Assembly: GCF_030282825.1 (NCBI RefSeq)
Contig: NZ_JASTZU010000063.1
Location: 310,001 to 374,000, forward strand
Length of the DNA: 64,000 nt
Origin: Aquibacillus rhizosphaerae
GTDB taxonomy: Bacteria; Bacillota; Bacilli; Bacillales; Amphibacillaceae
Direction: 5' to 3'
Shown: in pieces, positions 9,475 through 18,522 of the stretch
Layout: each line of letters starts with the position of its first letter
Numbering within the stretch: the first letter of the stretch is position 1
Notes under the pieces: model-generated
What the model was told of the DNA's origin: nothing
The model's database searches: none
What the model saw: the letters and a program-made list of their open reading frames with translations, nothing else
Program-made: the position numbers and the translations under genes

Positions 9475-9590
9475 ATGCTTCATCTCCCCAATTTTGTTCA
9501 AAACTCCTGTATAGTAACATTGACTAGTAAAAGGATAGCTTTTTATATGCAAATGAATACTTGAAAAAATCTGTACTGTGTTTTTAAATA

Positions 9591-9722
9591 AAAGCCCTCT
9601 AAAGAAGAGGGCCCCAATTAACAGCTGGTTTACAACTTCTTATCTTTTGGAATTAGCACCATGCTTATTAAGCTGGTTGCTGAGACATTTTCGGGCCAAT
9701 TCCCTCCGTCTCTCTAGATAAG
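9591..9722 (-). promoter_or_regulatory. SAM-I (S-box) riboswitch upstream of metI
   Basis: On the minus strand the aptamer spans 9722 to 9639: P1 CTTATC...GATAAG, then GAGGGAATTGGCCCGAAAA in place of the usual GAGGGACTGGCCC, then CAGCAACCAGC and GGTGCTAATTCC. An intrinsic terminator at 9612-9591 (GCCCTCT/AGAGGGC then TTTT) follows. It starts only about 33 bp after the upstream methyltransferase stop codon and I see no clear promoter between, so it probably attenuates read-through. The P2 loop reads AATTGG instead of ACTGG. Confidence 0.92.
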
Positions 9723-9755
9723 TTTATTTAATTTGTGATTGGTAAACAATATTCA

Positions 9756-10880
9756 TTATTTCCAAACGTCCTTTGCAATCTTAACAACATGTTCTAGTTT
9801 TGCCCATTGGTCTTCTTCTGTAATTATATTCCCTTCTTCTGTAGAAGCAAATCCACATTGTGGACTTAAGCATAATTGATTAAGGTTAACATAATTGGAA
9901 GCTTCTTTGATTCGGTCTTTTATAGTTTGGGCATCTTCCAATTCACCGAATTTAGATGTAATTAATCCAAGGACGATTTGTAAATCATTTCGTTTAACAT
10001 AACGAAGCGGCTCGAACCCACCAGATCTTTCATCATCATATTCAAGGAAAAGGCCGTCAACATTAATGCCGTTGAAAATTGTTTCTGAAGCAGGGTCATA
10101 ACCGCCAGAGGCTACCCAACTTGATCGAAAGTTACCACGACATATATGCATGGTTATTGTTAAATCATCCGGTCGATGAGCGATTGCTTCGTTTATATTA
10201 TTCGCAAATAGTTGGCGTAACTCTTCTGGTTCATATCCCCATGACCGCACAAGGTTATTACCATTTTCTGAGAAGAACAGAGACCAAGATGTATCATCTA
10301 ATTGCAAATATCTACAACCGGCATTATAAAAAGCTTGAATCGCTTTCTGATAGGCCTTTACTAAATCTTGTACTAAGTCTTTTTCATCTGTATAATAATC
10401 TTCTTCATTTTTTTCTCTAAAAAACAACATATTTGGACTAGGAATAGTAAATTTAGCCGTGTGAGATCCAGCAACTTGATGTAAAAATTTATAGTCTTCA
10501 ATCATCGGATGATTTGTGAAGTCTATTTTTCCGTTTACTTTAATTGCGCGTGGTTTCGTTTCTACGTCATGAAATGCAATTCCTTGGTCGGTTTCAAAGC
10601 CTTCTACTCCGTCAAACCCTTCAAGAAAATCATGGTGCCACCATGTTCTTCTGAATTCGCCATCTGTTATAGCTTGTAAGCCGACTTCCTTTTGCTTTTC
10701 AACAATTCTAATAATCTCTTCATCTTCAATATTTCTTAGTTGTTCGGCAGTAATTTCACCAGCAGCCCGTTGTTTGCGTGCCTTTTTAAGTGATTCAGGA
10801 CGTAGGATACTACCTACATGGTCAGCGCGGAATGGACCTATTTTGTTATTAACTTTATTGGATTGTTGTGTTTGAGTCAT
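9756..10880 (-). CDS. YxjG/YxjH-type homocysteine S-methyltransferase (MetE catalytic domain homologue)
   Basis: The 374-residue protein matches the short MetE-C-like family represented by B. subtilis YxjG and YxjH, which lack the N-terminal half of MetE. It begins with the typical RADHVGSILRPESL, has DGEFRRTWWHHDFLEGF near 73, and carries candidate zinc ligands in HICRGN and CGFAS. Members methylate homocysteine or recycle methylated sulfur compounds, and are S-box controlled in B. subtilis. It sits 47 bp behind metC in the same transcript. Confidence 0.85.
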   Translation of the reverse strand: MTQTQQSNKVNNKIGPFRADHVGSILRPESLKKARKQRAAGEITAEQLRNIEDEEIIRIVEKQKEVGLQAITDGEFRRTWWHHDFLEGFDGVEGFETDQGIAFHDVETKPRAIKVNGKIDFTNHPMIEDYKFLHQVAGSHTAKFTIPSPNMLFFREKNEEDYYTDEKDLVQDLVKAYQKAIQAFYNAGCRYLQLDDTSWSLFFSENGNNLVRSWGYEPEELRQLFANNINEAIAHRPDDLTITMHICRGNFRSSWVASGGYDPASETIFNGINVDGLFLEYDDERSGGFEPLRYVKRNDLQIVLGLITSKFGELEDAQTIKDRIKEASNYVNLNQLCLSPQCGFASTEEGNIITEEDQWAKLEHVVKIAKDVWK

Positions 10881-10927
10881 TTATAATTCCTTCTTTCATT
10901 AATGTTTTGTCATACAAAATTTAGCGC

Positions 10928-12118
10928 TTAAATAGATGTTTCAGGAGTATGTTGATTAACTGCAACTTGTAATGCTTGCTTGATATCTGCTATTAGGTCA
11001 TCAACATTTTCTAAGCCAACAGAAAGTCTTAACAAACCGTCTGTAATTCCCCGGGCTTCACGTTCTTCCTTTGGCATTGCTGCATGGGACATTGTGGCAG
11101 GGTATGATAGAATCGATTCAACTGCCCCAAGACTAACAGCAAAAACAGGATACTTTATTGCTTCAACAAATGCTTTTGTAGTTTCTCTATCGGGTAAACG
11201 AAAAGATAAGAGAGCGCCGCCACTTGTTGACTGTCGTTGGTGGATTGAAAAACCTGGATGACTTTCTAATCCTGGATAATATACCTTTTCAACAATTGAC
11301 TGTTTTAATAAAAAGTCAGTAATTTTCTTCGCTGATTCTGTCGATCTATCTAAACGTGCACTTAACGTCTTTATTCCCCGAATTAATAGCCAAGAATCTT
11401 GAGGTCCAAGGATAGACCCTAACGTGTTTTGGATAAATTTAAGCCTTTCACCTAGCTGTTTATCTCTAGTTACTGCAAGACCTGCAACAACATCACTATG
11501 ACCAGATAAAAACTTAGTTGCGCTATGCAAGACAATATCTACTCCTAAATTTAATGGCTTTTGGTATAAAGGTGTCATAAAGGTGTTATCAACAAAGGTT
11601 AGACAATTGTTTGCTTTGGCAATTTTTACGATACCCTCAATATCGGTTATATTCATTAAAGGGTTTGCTGGAGTTTCAACATAAATTACTTTTGTATTTG
11701 GTTGGACTGCCTTTGCCGTTTCTTCTAAATTTGTCATATCAACAAAGGTATGATCAATATTAAAGCGTGTCAGTAATTCTGTAGTAAGTCTGTAAGTTCC
11801 ACCATAAACATCTTTAGAAACGAGTACATGGTCACCAGCTGAAACGAGCATGAATGCAGCAGAAATAGCCGCCATGCCAGAAGCAAATGCTAATCCGGTT
11901 GTTCCTTCTTCTAAATCCGCGATAATCTCTTCTAATGCGTCTCTAGTAGGGTTTCCTGATCTGCTATAATCATAAGGTCCAAACGAATCAAAGCTTTTCT
12001 GATGAAAAGTAGATGATAGATGGATGGGTACATTTACAGCACCGGTTTCAGATTGTGACGTTTGTTTTTTCGCTCCGTGGACTAGTTTTGTTTCTAAATG
12101 ATCATCAAATGCAACCAT
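10928..12118 (-). CDS. metC: Cystathionine beta-lyase-type PLP enzyme
   Basis: First gene of the S-box operon, 396 residues, of the Cys/Met-metabolism PLP family. Motifs are YDYSRSGNPTRDALE, FASGMAAISAAFML, VDNTFMTPLYQKPL and HSATKFLSGHSDVVAG with the PLP lysine. It is a paralogue of the metI product; the ordering with metI suggests cystathionine beta-lyase (cystathionine to homocysteine, pyruvate, ammonia), as in the B. subtilis metI-metC pair. The lyase/synthase distinction cannot be settled from sequence alone. AAGGAGG precedes the ATG. Confidence 0.82.
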   Translation of the reverse strand: MVAFDDHLETKLVHGAKKQTSQSETGAVNVPIHLSSTFHQKSFDSFGPYDYSRSGNPTRDALEEIIADLEEGTTGLAFASGMAAISAAFMLVSAGDHVLVSKDVYGGTYRLTTELLTRFNIDHTFVDMTNLEETAKAVQPNTKVIYVETPANPLMNITDIEGIVKIAKANNCLTFVDNTFMTPLYQKPLNLGVDIVLHSATKFLSGHSDVVAGLAVTRDKQLGERLKFIQNTLGSILGPQDSWLLIRGIKTLSARLDRSTESAKKITDFLLKQSIVEKVYYPGLESHPGFSIHQRQSTSGGALLSFRLPDRETTKAFVEAIKYPVFAVSLGAVESILSYPATMSHAAMPKEEREARGITDGLLRLSVGLENVDDLIADIKQALQVAVNQHTPETSI

Positions 12119-12201
12119 ATTTAAAAATTCCTCCTTAGAAATTAACGCTCCAGTTATAGTCTAACTACTCAACACTGTACTGTAAGGGTCTTGTAAACAT
12201 T

Positions 12202-12353
12202 AAAAAAAGAACCTTTCATAAGAAGAAGGCTCTTTAATAGATAACATTCTTCTTATCTGTTAGGCGATATTCACCTTCTGGAATTAGCACCGGGCTTTTA
12301 ATAGCTGGTTGCTGAGGTTTCATCGGGCCAGTCCCTAAACCTCTCTTGATAAG
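12202..12353 (-). promoter_or_regulatory. SAM-I (S-box) riboswitch upstream of metC
   Basis: On the minus strand the aptamer runs from CTTATCAAGAGAGG (5' end 12353) through GGGACTGGCCCGATGAAAC, CAGCAACCAGC and GGTGCTAATTCC to the closing GATAAG near 12252. A terminator follows at 12233-12208 with a T-run. All core S-box elements are present, so SAM should switch off metC and the downstream methyltransferase. Confidence 0.95.
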
Positions 12354-12359
12354 TTATAA

Positions 12360-12742
12360 GATTATTTGTATGTAATTTAATGGTAAAGCATTTGTTAGTA
12401 CTTTACACTAAATTATACGGTGTTTCAATAGTAAAATATAAAAAATATAAAATTATTAATACGATATTTGCAAAAACAAGCATCTTCCCCTTGATTTTAA
12501 CAGGTAAAATTTTTCTATGCTGATAGAAAAATAGAATGATCATTTCTTTAACTTATCTAATGGGTATCGTATACTATAGGAAGCAATGTCACGAGTATTA
12601 AGAATTTATTTTTAAAGAACATGTCTAGTAAGATGATTAAAAACAATAGTTATATAATTTTATCTAACGCTTTAAATGAAAGGAATACGAAACACGTCAC
12701 GCTCTTGTAGAGTGGCTAATCAGCGATAAAGGAGTAGTTGAT
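12360..12742. other. Intergenic region: metC leader promoter side and synthase 5' region
   Basis: This A/T-rich 380-bp gap lies between two divergent transcripts. It must hold both promoters, but I cannot fix either confidently. Just before the plus-strand gene is a short G/C-containing stretch (CACGCTCTTGTAGAGTGGC) that could form a small hairpin. No ORF of note. Confidence 0.5.
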
Positions 12743-13546
12743 ATGAAAGAACTAGAAGGCAAAAGGATAGGAATAGCAGCGGATAGAAAGTCAGAAGCAA
12801 TCAGTGAAATTATTCGTAAAAAAGGTGGTATCCCCGTAATTCAATCGATTCAAGGACAACGTCTACTAAATGAGCGGCAAGCAGAAGAAGAAGTACAATA
12901 TTTAATTGATCATGAATTTGATTGGGTTATGCTTACAACAGGAATAGGAGCACAAGCATTGGAAGACGCAGCGACAAGATTAGGAATTCGCAATGATTTT
13001 ATCGAAAAACTAAAAGAAACAAAGCTTGCGATTCGTGGAAGTAAAACGATCAAATGGCTGAAGGGATGGAGTTTAAAGCCGGATTTTGTTTCCCCTAATG
13101 GTACGATGGATCAATTGATTGAAGGACTGCGTGATGAGGAGATTACAGGAAGTAAGTTTTTTTTGCAAGAATACAATAAGAATGAGGACAACTTAATTGA
13201 AAAACTTAATACATTACCAATTTCATTATACCGATCCACACCTTATTATTACGTGGAGCCAGAAAAAGATACGCTTGAAAGCTTAAGAAGCAAAATATCA
13301 AAACTTACATTGGACGCAGTTCTTTTTACGAGTAAAACTCAAGTTGAAAATCTATTTGGTGGACTAGAAGATAAGGGTAGTATTGTAAATGCTTTTCAAA
13401 CAAAGGTAAAAGCAGTATCTATAGGTAGTGTAACATCCAAAGAGTTAGAGAAAAATGGTGTTAAACGGATTATCGAACCAGAAAATCCTAAAATGGGTGC
13501 GATGGTTATTGAGTTAGCGAGCTCTTATAAACAATCTGAAGTATAA
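12743..13546 (+). CDS. Uroporphyrinogen-III synthase (HemD)-domain protein
   Basis: A 267-residue protein with the two-lobed HemD fold pattern: GKRIGIAADRKSEAISEII at the start, DWVMLTTGIGAQAL near 72, LDAVLFTSKTQVENLF near 197 and VKAVSIGSVTSKELEKNGV near 230. HemD cyclises hydroxymethylbilane to uroporphyrinogen III. Here it stands alone, away from a hem operon, so it may be a second copy serving siroheme or a divergent homologue. AAAGGAG precedes the ATG. Confidence 0.8.
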   Translation: MKELEGKRIGIAADRKSEAISEIIRKKGGIPVIQSIQGQRLLNERQAEEEVQYLIDHEFDWVMLTTGIGAQALEDAATRLGIRNDFIEKLKETKLAIRGSKTIKWLKGWSLKPDFVSPNGTMDQLIEGLRDEEITGSKFFLQEYNKNEDNLIEKLNTLPISLYRSTPYYYVEPEKDTLESLRSKISKLTLDAVLFTSKTQVENLFGGLEDKGSIVNAFQTKVKAVSIGSVTSKELEKNGVKRIIEPENPKMGAMVIELASSYKQSEV

Positions 13547-13624
13547 GTGAATAAATGAATATTGAAAGTAAAGATAATAAGTGATGTAAATAGGCACAGG
13601 ATTCTGTTACATCGTTCAAATAAT

Positions 13625-13669
13625 AAAATGTCTCTCCAATTGTATATTAATTGGAAAGACATTTTTTGT
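13625..13669 (+). terminator. Terminator after the uroporphyrinogen-III synthase gene
   Basis: A 17-bp A/T-rich stem (13625-13641 with 13649-13665, one mismatch) ends in TTTTTTG. Confidence 0.85.
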
Positions 13670-13742
13670 TAAAAAAATGCTGTTATAGTCTTGGGCATAA
13701 TGGTGTGAATGGTACTTAGAAATACTGAGAGGAAGAAGTAAT

Positions 13743-14300
13743 ATGCTAAATACATTATCTTTTATCGTCGACCGATTAAAACACATGAATATCACGTGGG
13801 CAGTTGGTGGTTCACTTCTACTTAGTTTTTATGAAATAATTGATAAACCAAATGATATAGATATCTTGGTAGATGAAACTAATGTCACCAAATTAAACGA
13901 AATATTGTCATCGATTGGTGAACCGAAAAATGCATTTAGTTTTTATCCTTTTCGTACAATAGACTTTTCTAAATATAGGATTAATGGGATTGATATTGAT
14001 GTCATGGGTGGATTTACAATACAACATGACGAAGGGATTTATAAATTATCACTGCAAAAAGAAGCCAATATAACTCATAAAGACATAAACGGGATGATTG
14101 TCCCTTTATGTACACTAGAAGATTGGTATATCTTATATTGGTTAATTCCATATAAACAAGAAAAAGCGTTGCTTATTGAAGATTTTTTAAGAGCTAATGG
14201 GGTTGTATATCCACAACTGTTAGAAGAAGCATTGCAACAGTCTTTACCGATTGAAGTGAAAAAAAGAGTGGAAAAATTGTTAAGCCAAACTAATATATAA
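13743..14300 (+). CDS. Nucleotidyltransferase-fold protein (AbiEii/DUF6036-like)
   Basis: The 185-residue protein starts with a helix and then WAVGGSLLLSFY followed by KPNDIDILVDET, the G-[GS]-x9-D-x-D pattern of polymerase-beta-like nucleotidyltransferases; IDIDVMG near 83 may supply the third acidic residue. Such small enzymes include antibiotic adenylyltransferases and toxin-type transferases. No partner antitoxin gene is obvious beside it. GAGAGGAAG precedes the ATG. Substrate unknown. Confidence 0.65.
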   Translation: MLNTLSFIVDRLKHMNITWAVGGSLLLSFYEIIDKPNDIDILVDETNVTKLNEILSSIGEPKNAFSFYPFRTIDFSKYRINGIDIDVMGGFTIQHDEGIYKLSLQKEANITHKDINGMIVPLCTLEDWYILYWLIPYKQEKALLIEDFLRANGVVYPQLLEEALQQSLPIEVKKRVEKLLSQTNI

Positions 14301-14608
14301 TTTTAAAAAAATGATTTGAGGGGGGGTAATAATAATCGAGTTGATAAAAGAAATTAAAGAACTAAAAATCCCATTTGATAATGAAAATGGGAATTAAGCA
14401 TTAAGAGAATTAGATTCAACAGTCAACCTTAATAAGTTACAAATATATCGTTAACCTTATTGAAAACTGAATAATCTAACTAATTTTAAATACACAATAT
14501 TATTAAATCCAATCATTAACGAATTTATTGATTATAAATAATGAACACCTTTATTTGCTCATATAAGTGTAAGCGGTTAACTGTTTTTGGAATTCTAGGA
14601 GATTTACT
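14301..14608. other. Intergenic stretch with a possible decayed ORF
   Basis: After a G-rich Shine-Dalgarno-like run near 14319-14325, a frame reads LIKEIKELKIPFDNENGN, stop, then continues in the same frame as ALRELDSTVNLNKLQIYR to a second stop. This looks like a short gene remnant with an internal stop codon. I do not recognise it and nothing else in the gap is convincing. Confidence 0.3.
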
Positions 14609-14713
14609 TTGAAAAAGGCTATATTAGGTTTGTTAATAAAATCACTGTTTTTACGGTGGGTTTTAATGAAAACGATTCCCAACAAGGGGGCAATTGCAGC
14701 GCCTGAGTTTTAA
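14609..14713 (+). CDS. Possible 34-aa cationic, hydrophobic peptide
   Basis: TTG at 14609 follows AGGAGATTTAC and opens a 34-codon frame: a Lys-Lys start, a hydrophobic stretch (AILGLLIKSLFLRWVL) and a short tail ending GAIAAPEF. The layout suits a membrane-active or secreted peptide, a leader peptide, or a truncated signal sequence. There is no known family and no processing or export gene beside it. A weak hairpin with T-run follows at 14737-14762. Confidence 0.35.
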   Translation: MKKAILGLLIKSLFLRWVLMKTIPNKGAIAAPEF

Positions 14714-14827
14714 AATGTTACAGTACACAATCCAGTAAAAGCTGAGTTGCGCTTTTCTTTTTTAAACGAAACTTTTTTCTATCTTTACCGTAATAATTAG
14801 TATCAGGATTTAGAGAGGATGAACACA

Positions 14828-15814
14828 ATGCAAAAAGTCCAAGCGAAACTTGATCAATACAAACAAACGTATGCGCAGTTAAAAAAAGAACTAAAATGGC
14901 GTGTTTCTGATAATCGAATTTTAATGATGATTTCTGCATTGTACGTGGTAAATAACCGTCGATTTGAATTTAATCAGTTTAATGATGTAAGTGAATATAT
15001 AAAACGAAATGTAGGCATGTTTTCTACGCTTAAATCACAGCAACGTTATACAACAGCAGCAATGTTAGATGTTCGTTACCAAAATCCAACAGAAAAATTT
15101 CAAGAAATGATTATGTTATATGAGCAACTAGTAGATAGTAAATTTAAAAGAGGCTCATTTACATATATAGCTGCGCTCGTGTTACTTGGTAATGGAGAAG
15201 AGTCATCTAATAGACAAAATCAAATCGAGAAAGCCCTGGCAATCTATAAGGGGATGAAACAAGAGCATGTTTTTCTCACTACACAAAATGATTATCCTTT
15301 AGCAGTTTTATTATCTCAGTTAGATGGTTCGGTTGAAGATTTAATGATACGGGTGGAAAAATATTATAACGAACTTAGTCAATTAAGCTTTACGAAAGGA
15401 AACGATTTACAATTTCTTAGTCATATATTATCGATTGATTCAAATGCAGAAGCTAAAGTGCTTATTGAAAGGTGTGAGAATATTTATGGTGAATTAAAAC
15501 GACAAGGCATTAAACCAAAAGCAGCTAACTATCCTCAAATAGGCATGCTCTCTTTATTAGAAGATAGTAGAGCAGAAGTTAGTTTAGTCGTAAAAACTGT
15601 CGATCAACTTAATCAAGATAAGACCTTTAAATGGCATAAGGAAATTAATTTTATGATGGCTGTTAACTTGGTGATTAGCGAAAAATTAACAAATAATGAG
15701 TTACTAGAAACAGGTCTTTATACAACGATTGAAACAATTATACAAGCACAGCAGGCTACTATGATAGCTGGAGTCGCAGCCGTATCTGTCGCTTCTAATA
15801 ATACATCCAGTTAA
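14828..15814 (+). CDS. DUF4003 family protein
   Basis: The 328-residue soluble protein matches the DUF4003 family of Bacillaceae. It begins with a helical segment (LKKELKWRVSDNRILMMIS), and has helical repeats including RYTTAAMLDVRYQNP near 78. I chose ATG 14828, nine bases after GAGAGG, over the ATG at 14819 which abuts that site. Members are uncharacterised. A small basic membrane-peptide gene follows 22 bp later and is probably co-transcribed. Confidence 0.75.
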   Translation: MQKVQAKLDQYKQTYAQLKKELKWRVSDNRILMMISALYVVNNRRFEFNQFNDVSEYIKRNVGMFSTLKSQQRYTTAAMLDVRYQNPTEKFQEMIMLYEQLVDSKFKRGSFTYIAALVLLGNGEESSNRQNQIEKALAIYKGMKQEHVFLTTQNDYPLAVLLSQLDGSVEDLMIRVEKYYNELSQLSFTKGNDLQFLSHILSIDSNAEAKVLIERCENIYGELKRQGIKPKAANYPQIGMLSLLEDSRAEVSLVVKTVDQLNQDKTFKWHKEINFMMAVNLVISEKLTNNELLETGLYTTIETIIQAQQATMIAGVAAVSVASNNTSS

Positions 15815-15836
15815 TAATCGGAAATGAGGTGTTATC

Positions 15837-16007
15837 TTGAGAAGAAAAATAAAAAGAAAAAAGAATGATGGGAGAGGCAATATAGCTGAATTTTTTTTAG
15901 AAATGCTTTTTTGGATACCTGAATTATTATTATTTCCGATTAGAATGGTTGTGTGGTTAATGAGAGGGATAGGGAAAATCATAAAAGACATCTTTGATAT
16001 TGTTTAA
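15837..16007 (+). CDS. Small basic membrane-associated protein, 56 aa
   Basis: TTG at 15837 follows GAGGTG, 22 bp behind the DUF4003 gene. The peptide begins with ten positively charged residues among the first dozen (MRRKIKRKKNDGRG), followed by one amphipathic or membrane helix (FLEMLFWIPELLLFPIRMVV) and a C-terminal helix. It probably sits on the cytoplasmic membrane face. The strong RBS and tight spacing support a real gene. Confidence 0.65.
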   Translation: MRRKIKRKKNDGRGNIAEFFLEMLFWIPELLLFPIRMVVWLMRGIGKIIKDIFDIV

Positions 16008-16141
16008 GCCACGAATAGATACAATTAACGAATCAATCAGCTAACTATGAAATAGATGTTATAGTTTGATATTTGATTCAAAAACACAGTATGGGGAAAT
16101 GACCTCGTATTTTTGCAAATATGTACCTCTATTTGATGAGA

Positions 16142-17635
16142 CTAGCTATTTCCCTTTAAATTTGGAAAAAATATTGTAATTGTAAAAGTAATAACGGCAA
16201 TGATAAATAAGCCAATAAATACCGCGTGTAATCCTTGATTCAATGAATTACTTAATATGTCTAAGACTTCTGGAGATAACGTATTTCTAGCTGTTTCATC
16301 TAATAATACATCGGGGCTACTTAATTCGAGGTTACCACCTACGACAGTACTGTTTTTGACCAATACCTGCTGTAAGCGTGTATTAAGAACTCCACCTAAG
16401 ATAGCGGCACCTAGTGCACTTCCTATTATTCGCATGAACATATTTAATGATGTAGCAACACCTCGAATTTTCCAACTAACACTGTTTTGTATAGATACAA
16501 TAAAAGTAGTACTAGATAACCCCATACCGATTCCAACTACAAAAGAACTAAAGCCTGCATAAATCGGACCCTTAGTAGGATCAAGAAAAAGAAATAAGAT
16601 ACCTCCGATTAACAAGAATGTTCCGCCAAGTATTGCGGTGGGTCTGAAACCGATTTTTAAGACTAAGTGTCCTGCAATTGTTGCAGCAATAGGCCAACCA
16701 ACCGATAACGTACAAAGTGTAAAGCCGGCAACGATAGCTGAATGTCCCATGACAGTTTGAACATAGGTCGGTAAGAAGCTTGATAATCCAATGATAATCA
16801 TTCCGGAAGTTAAGGTTGCTAAATTTGCGATTGTAATAAGTTTATTTTTCCATAGATGCAATGGCATCATGGGTGCGATAGTTCTTTTCTCTTGCCATAT
16901 AAATAGGATCAAGCTAATTATAAATGTAGTAAGCAAAAGGAGTATTTGTGGAGAAATCCATGACCAAGCAACTCCACCCTGAACCAACACAATGATGAGC
17001 GATGAAATAGTGATAAAAGACAAACTTGAACCTATGTAATCTATTGATTTTTTCTCTGTAGTAACTTCTTCGTGTAAGAATAATACAACACCAAAAATAC
17101 CAATAATACCTAGTGGTATATTCATCCAGAAAATCCAAGCCCAATCAACGTACTGAATGATAAACCCACCGGCCAATGGCCCTAGAACTGAAGATATTCC
17201 CCAAACACTTGCTAGGTATCCTTGAACCTTTGCTCTTTCTTCCATCGTGTACATGTCACCAACAATTGTTGTGACGATGGGATGAATAGCACCAGCTCCA
17301 ATACCTTGAATAATTCGAAAAATAACGAGCATTGTCATTGTAGTGGCAATTCCACAAAGAAAGGAGCCAATTAAAAAGATAATCACCCCAAAAACAAATA
17401 TTGGCTTTCTGCCAAATAAATCAGAAAGTTTTCCATAAATAAGTGTTGTGACAGCTTGCATTAATAAAAAAGCTGAAAATACCCAACTATAATATGAAAA
17501 GCCGCCAAGATCTCCAACGATGTTAGGCATAGCTGTAGCGACAATGGTACCTTCAATTGCAGCCATAAACATAGCTATTACTAATGCACTTAGTACTAAA
17601 GGTCTATTTGTTTTTTTAGACGTAATATTATTCAT
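16142..17635 (-). CDS. MFS multidrug exporter, DHA2 (14-TM, EmrB/QacA) type
   Basis: The 497-residue transporter shows DHA2 family features: AAIEGTIVATAMPNIVGDL in TM1 (motif D1), GKLSDLFGRKPIFVFG (motif A) and IRIIQGIGAGAIHPI-like motif B in TM4 with motif C (GISSVLGPLAGGFI). About fourteen spans are predicted. I chose ATG 17635, eight bases after AAGTAGG. It probably exports drugs or lipophilic compounds by proton antiport. No TetR or MarR regulator is adjacent, so the substrate is open. Confidence 0.88.
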   Translation of the reverse strand: MNNITSKKTNRPLVLSALVIAMFMAAIEGTIVATAMPNIVGDLGGFSYYSWVFSAFLLMQAVTTLIYGKLSDLFGRKPIFVFGVIIFLIGSFLCGIATTMTMLVIFRIIQGIGAGAIHPIVTTIVGDMYTMEERAKVQGYLASVWGISSVLGPLAGGFIIQYVDWAWIFWMNIPLGIIGIFGVVLFLHEEVTTEKKSIDYIGSSLSFITISSLIIVLVQGGVAWSWISPQILLLLTTFIISLILFIWQEKRTIAPMMPLHLWKNKLITIANLATLTSGMIIIGLSSFLPTYVQTVMGHSAIVAGFTLCTLSVGWPIAATIAGHLVLKIGFRPTAILGGTFLLIGGILFLFLDPTKGPIYAGFSSFVVGIGMGLSSTTFIVSIQNSVSWKIRGVATSLNMFMRIIGSALGAAILGGVLNTRLQQVLVKNSTVVGGNLELSSPDVLLDETARNTLSPEVLDILSNSLNQGLHAVFIGLFIIAVITFTITIFFPNLKGNS

Positions 17636-17801
17636 GCAAAAGCCTACTTTCAAGAATATAACTTATTATTTTACTGTACCGTAATAAATAAGAAATGCAA
17701 TGTAAGCAGTTAAATTTTAGCAAGAAATCATACTCCGATTTTTTAAATAAATTATTGAGTGAAGGGAATGATACTTTTATACATATATTGGAGGTAACCT
17801 C

Positions 17802-17972
17802 ATGAAAATAAAAAAGCCAGAACTGATAAGCGTTTTTTTGAGAAATGAACCATGCCAATATCTTTATGTAACTAGCAAAATCGCTCTGATTATATATATT
17901 ATCAATATCAGTTTACAGCTAAAGTTAATGGACACTTTTATTAATAAAAATGCGGAAGGTTTAAGAATGTGA
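17802..17972 (+). CDS. Small 56-aa protein, translationally coupled to next gene
   Basis: ATG at 17802 follows TTGGAGGTAACC. The frame encodes 56 residues (MKIKKPELISVFLRNEPCQY start) and ends at ATGTGA, where the next gene starts with an overlapping GTG. It has one moderately hydrophobic central segment (SKIALIIYIINISLQL). The strong RBS and 4-base overlap argue for a real gene acting with the membrane protein downstream. Confidence 0.65.
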   Translation: MKIKKPELISVFLRNEPCQYLYVTSKIALIIYIINISLQLKLMDTFINKNAEGLRM

Positions 17973-18418
17973 AAGCAAAAGAAGTGTTGCTTTGGAGTAT
18001 TGCCCTTCCGGGGTTTGGTCAAATTTTAAACCAAAAATATATAAAAGGAATTGTGTTCATTGGTTTGGAATTCTTGGTCAATGTACAAGCGAATTTTAAT
18101 GAAGTGATACGTTTTAGCTTTTTAGGTGAAACGCACTTAGCTTTAGCTCAAACTGATTTTGGCTGGCTTATGTTCTATCCATGCTTATATTTTTTTGCGA
18201 TGTGGGATGCTTTTTACGATGCGGGCGGAGGAAAAGGGGCTTATGATTTCCTGCCATTTGTTTTTTCAGCTTACTTTGTAACGGTTGGCTTGATGTATGC
18301 TTCTAAAGTGAAGCTGTTTGGCGTTTTATTGGGACCCGTTTGGTTACCGATGTTATCGGTAATTCCAGGAGTAGTCATTGGATTTATTCTTAAGAAAATA
18401 ATTTATAAATTAAAATGA
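17969..18418 (+). CDS. Multipass membrane protein with TM2-like N-terminus
   Basis: The 149-residue protein starts at GTG 17969, overlapping the previous stop. Its opening (WSIALPGFGQILNQKYIKG) follows the pattern of TM2-type and bacterial small membrane proteins that begin with a GxGQ...Y..G helix. About four hydrophobic segments follow, and a central WDAFYDAGGG loop. Function is unknown. Confidence 0.65.
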   Translation: MKAKEVLLWSIALPGFGQILNQKYIKGIVFIGLEFLVNVQANFNEVIRFSFLGETHLALAQTDFGWLMFYPCLYFFAMWDAFYDAGGGKGAYDFLPFVFSAYFVTVGLMYASKVKLFGVLLGPVWLPMLSVIPGVVIGFILKKIIYKLK

Positions 18419-18447
18419 GGATGATAATATTCATTCTCTTTTTGTTT
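18417..18447 (+). terminator. Terminator after the coupled membrane-protein pair
   Basis: GAGGATGA at 18417-18424 pairs with TCATTCTC at 18431-18438 with one G-T pair, followed by TTTTTGTTTT. It overlaps the stop codon. Confidence 0.75.
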
Positions 18448-18522
18448 TGTAATCTAATTGTTTTTCACTATAAATTATGTGATATTATATAAAAAAAGCG
18501 TTTACAAAAAGGGGGAAAATAC

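Noticed and set aside
10079-10420. 113-codon plus-strand ORF inside the methyltransferase gene
   Set aside because: Shadow of the YxjG/YxjH-type gene on the other strand.
13743-14300. Toxin-antitoxin module (nucleotidyltransferase toxin)
   Set aside because: No AbiEi-like antitoxin gene or transcriptional partner is adjacent.
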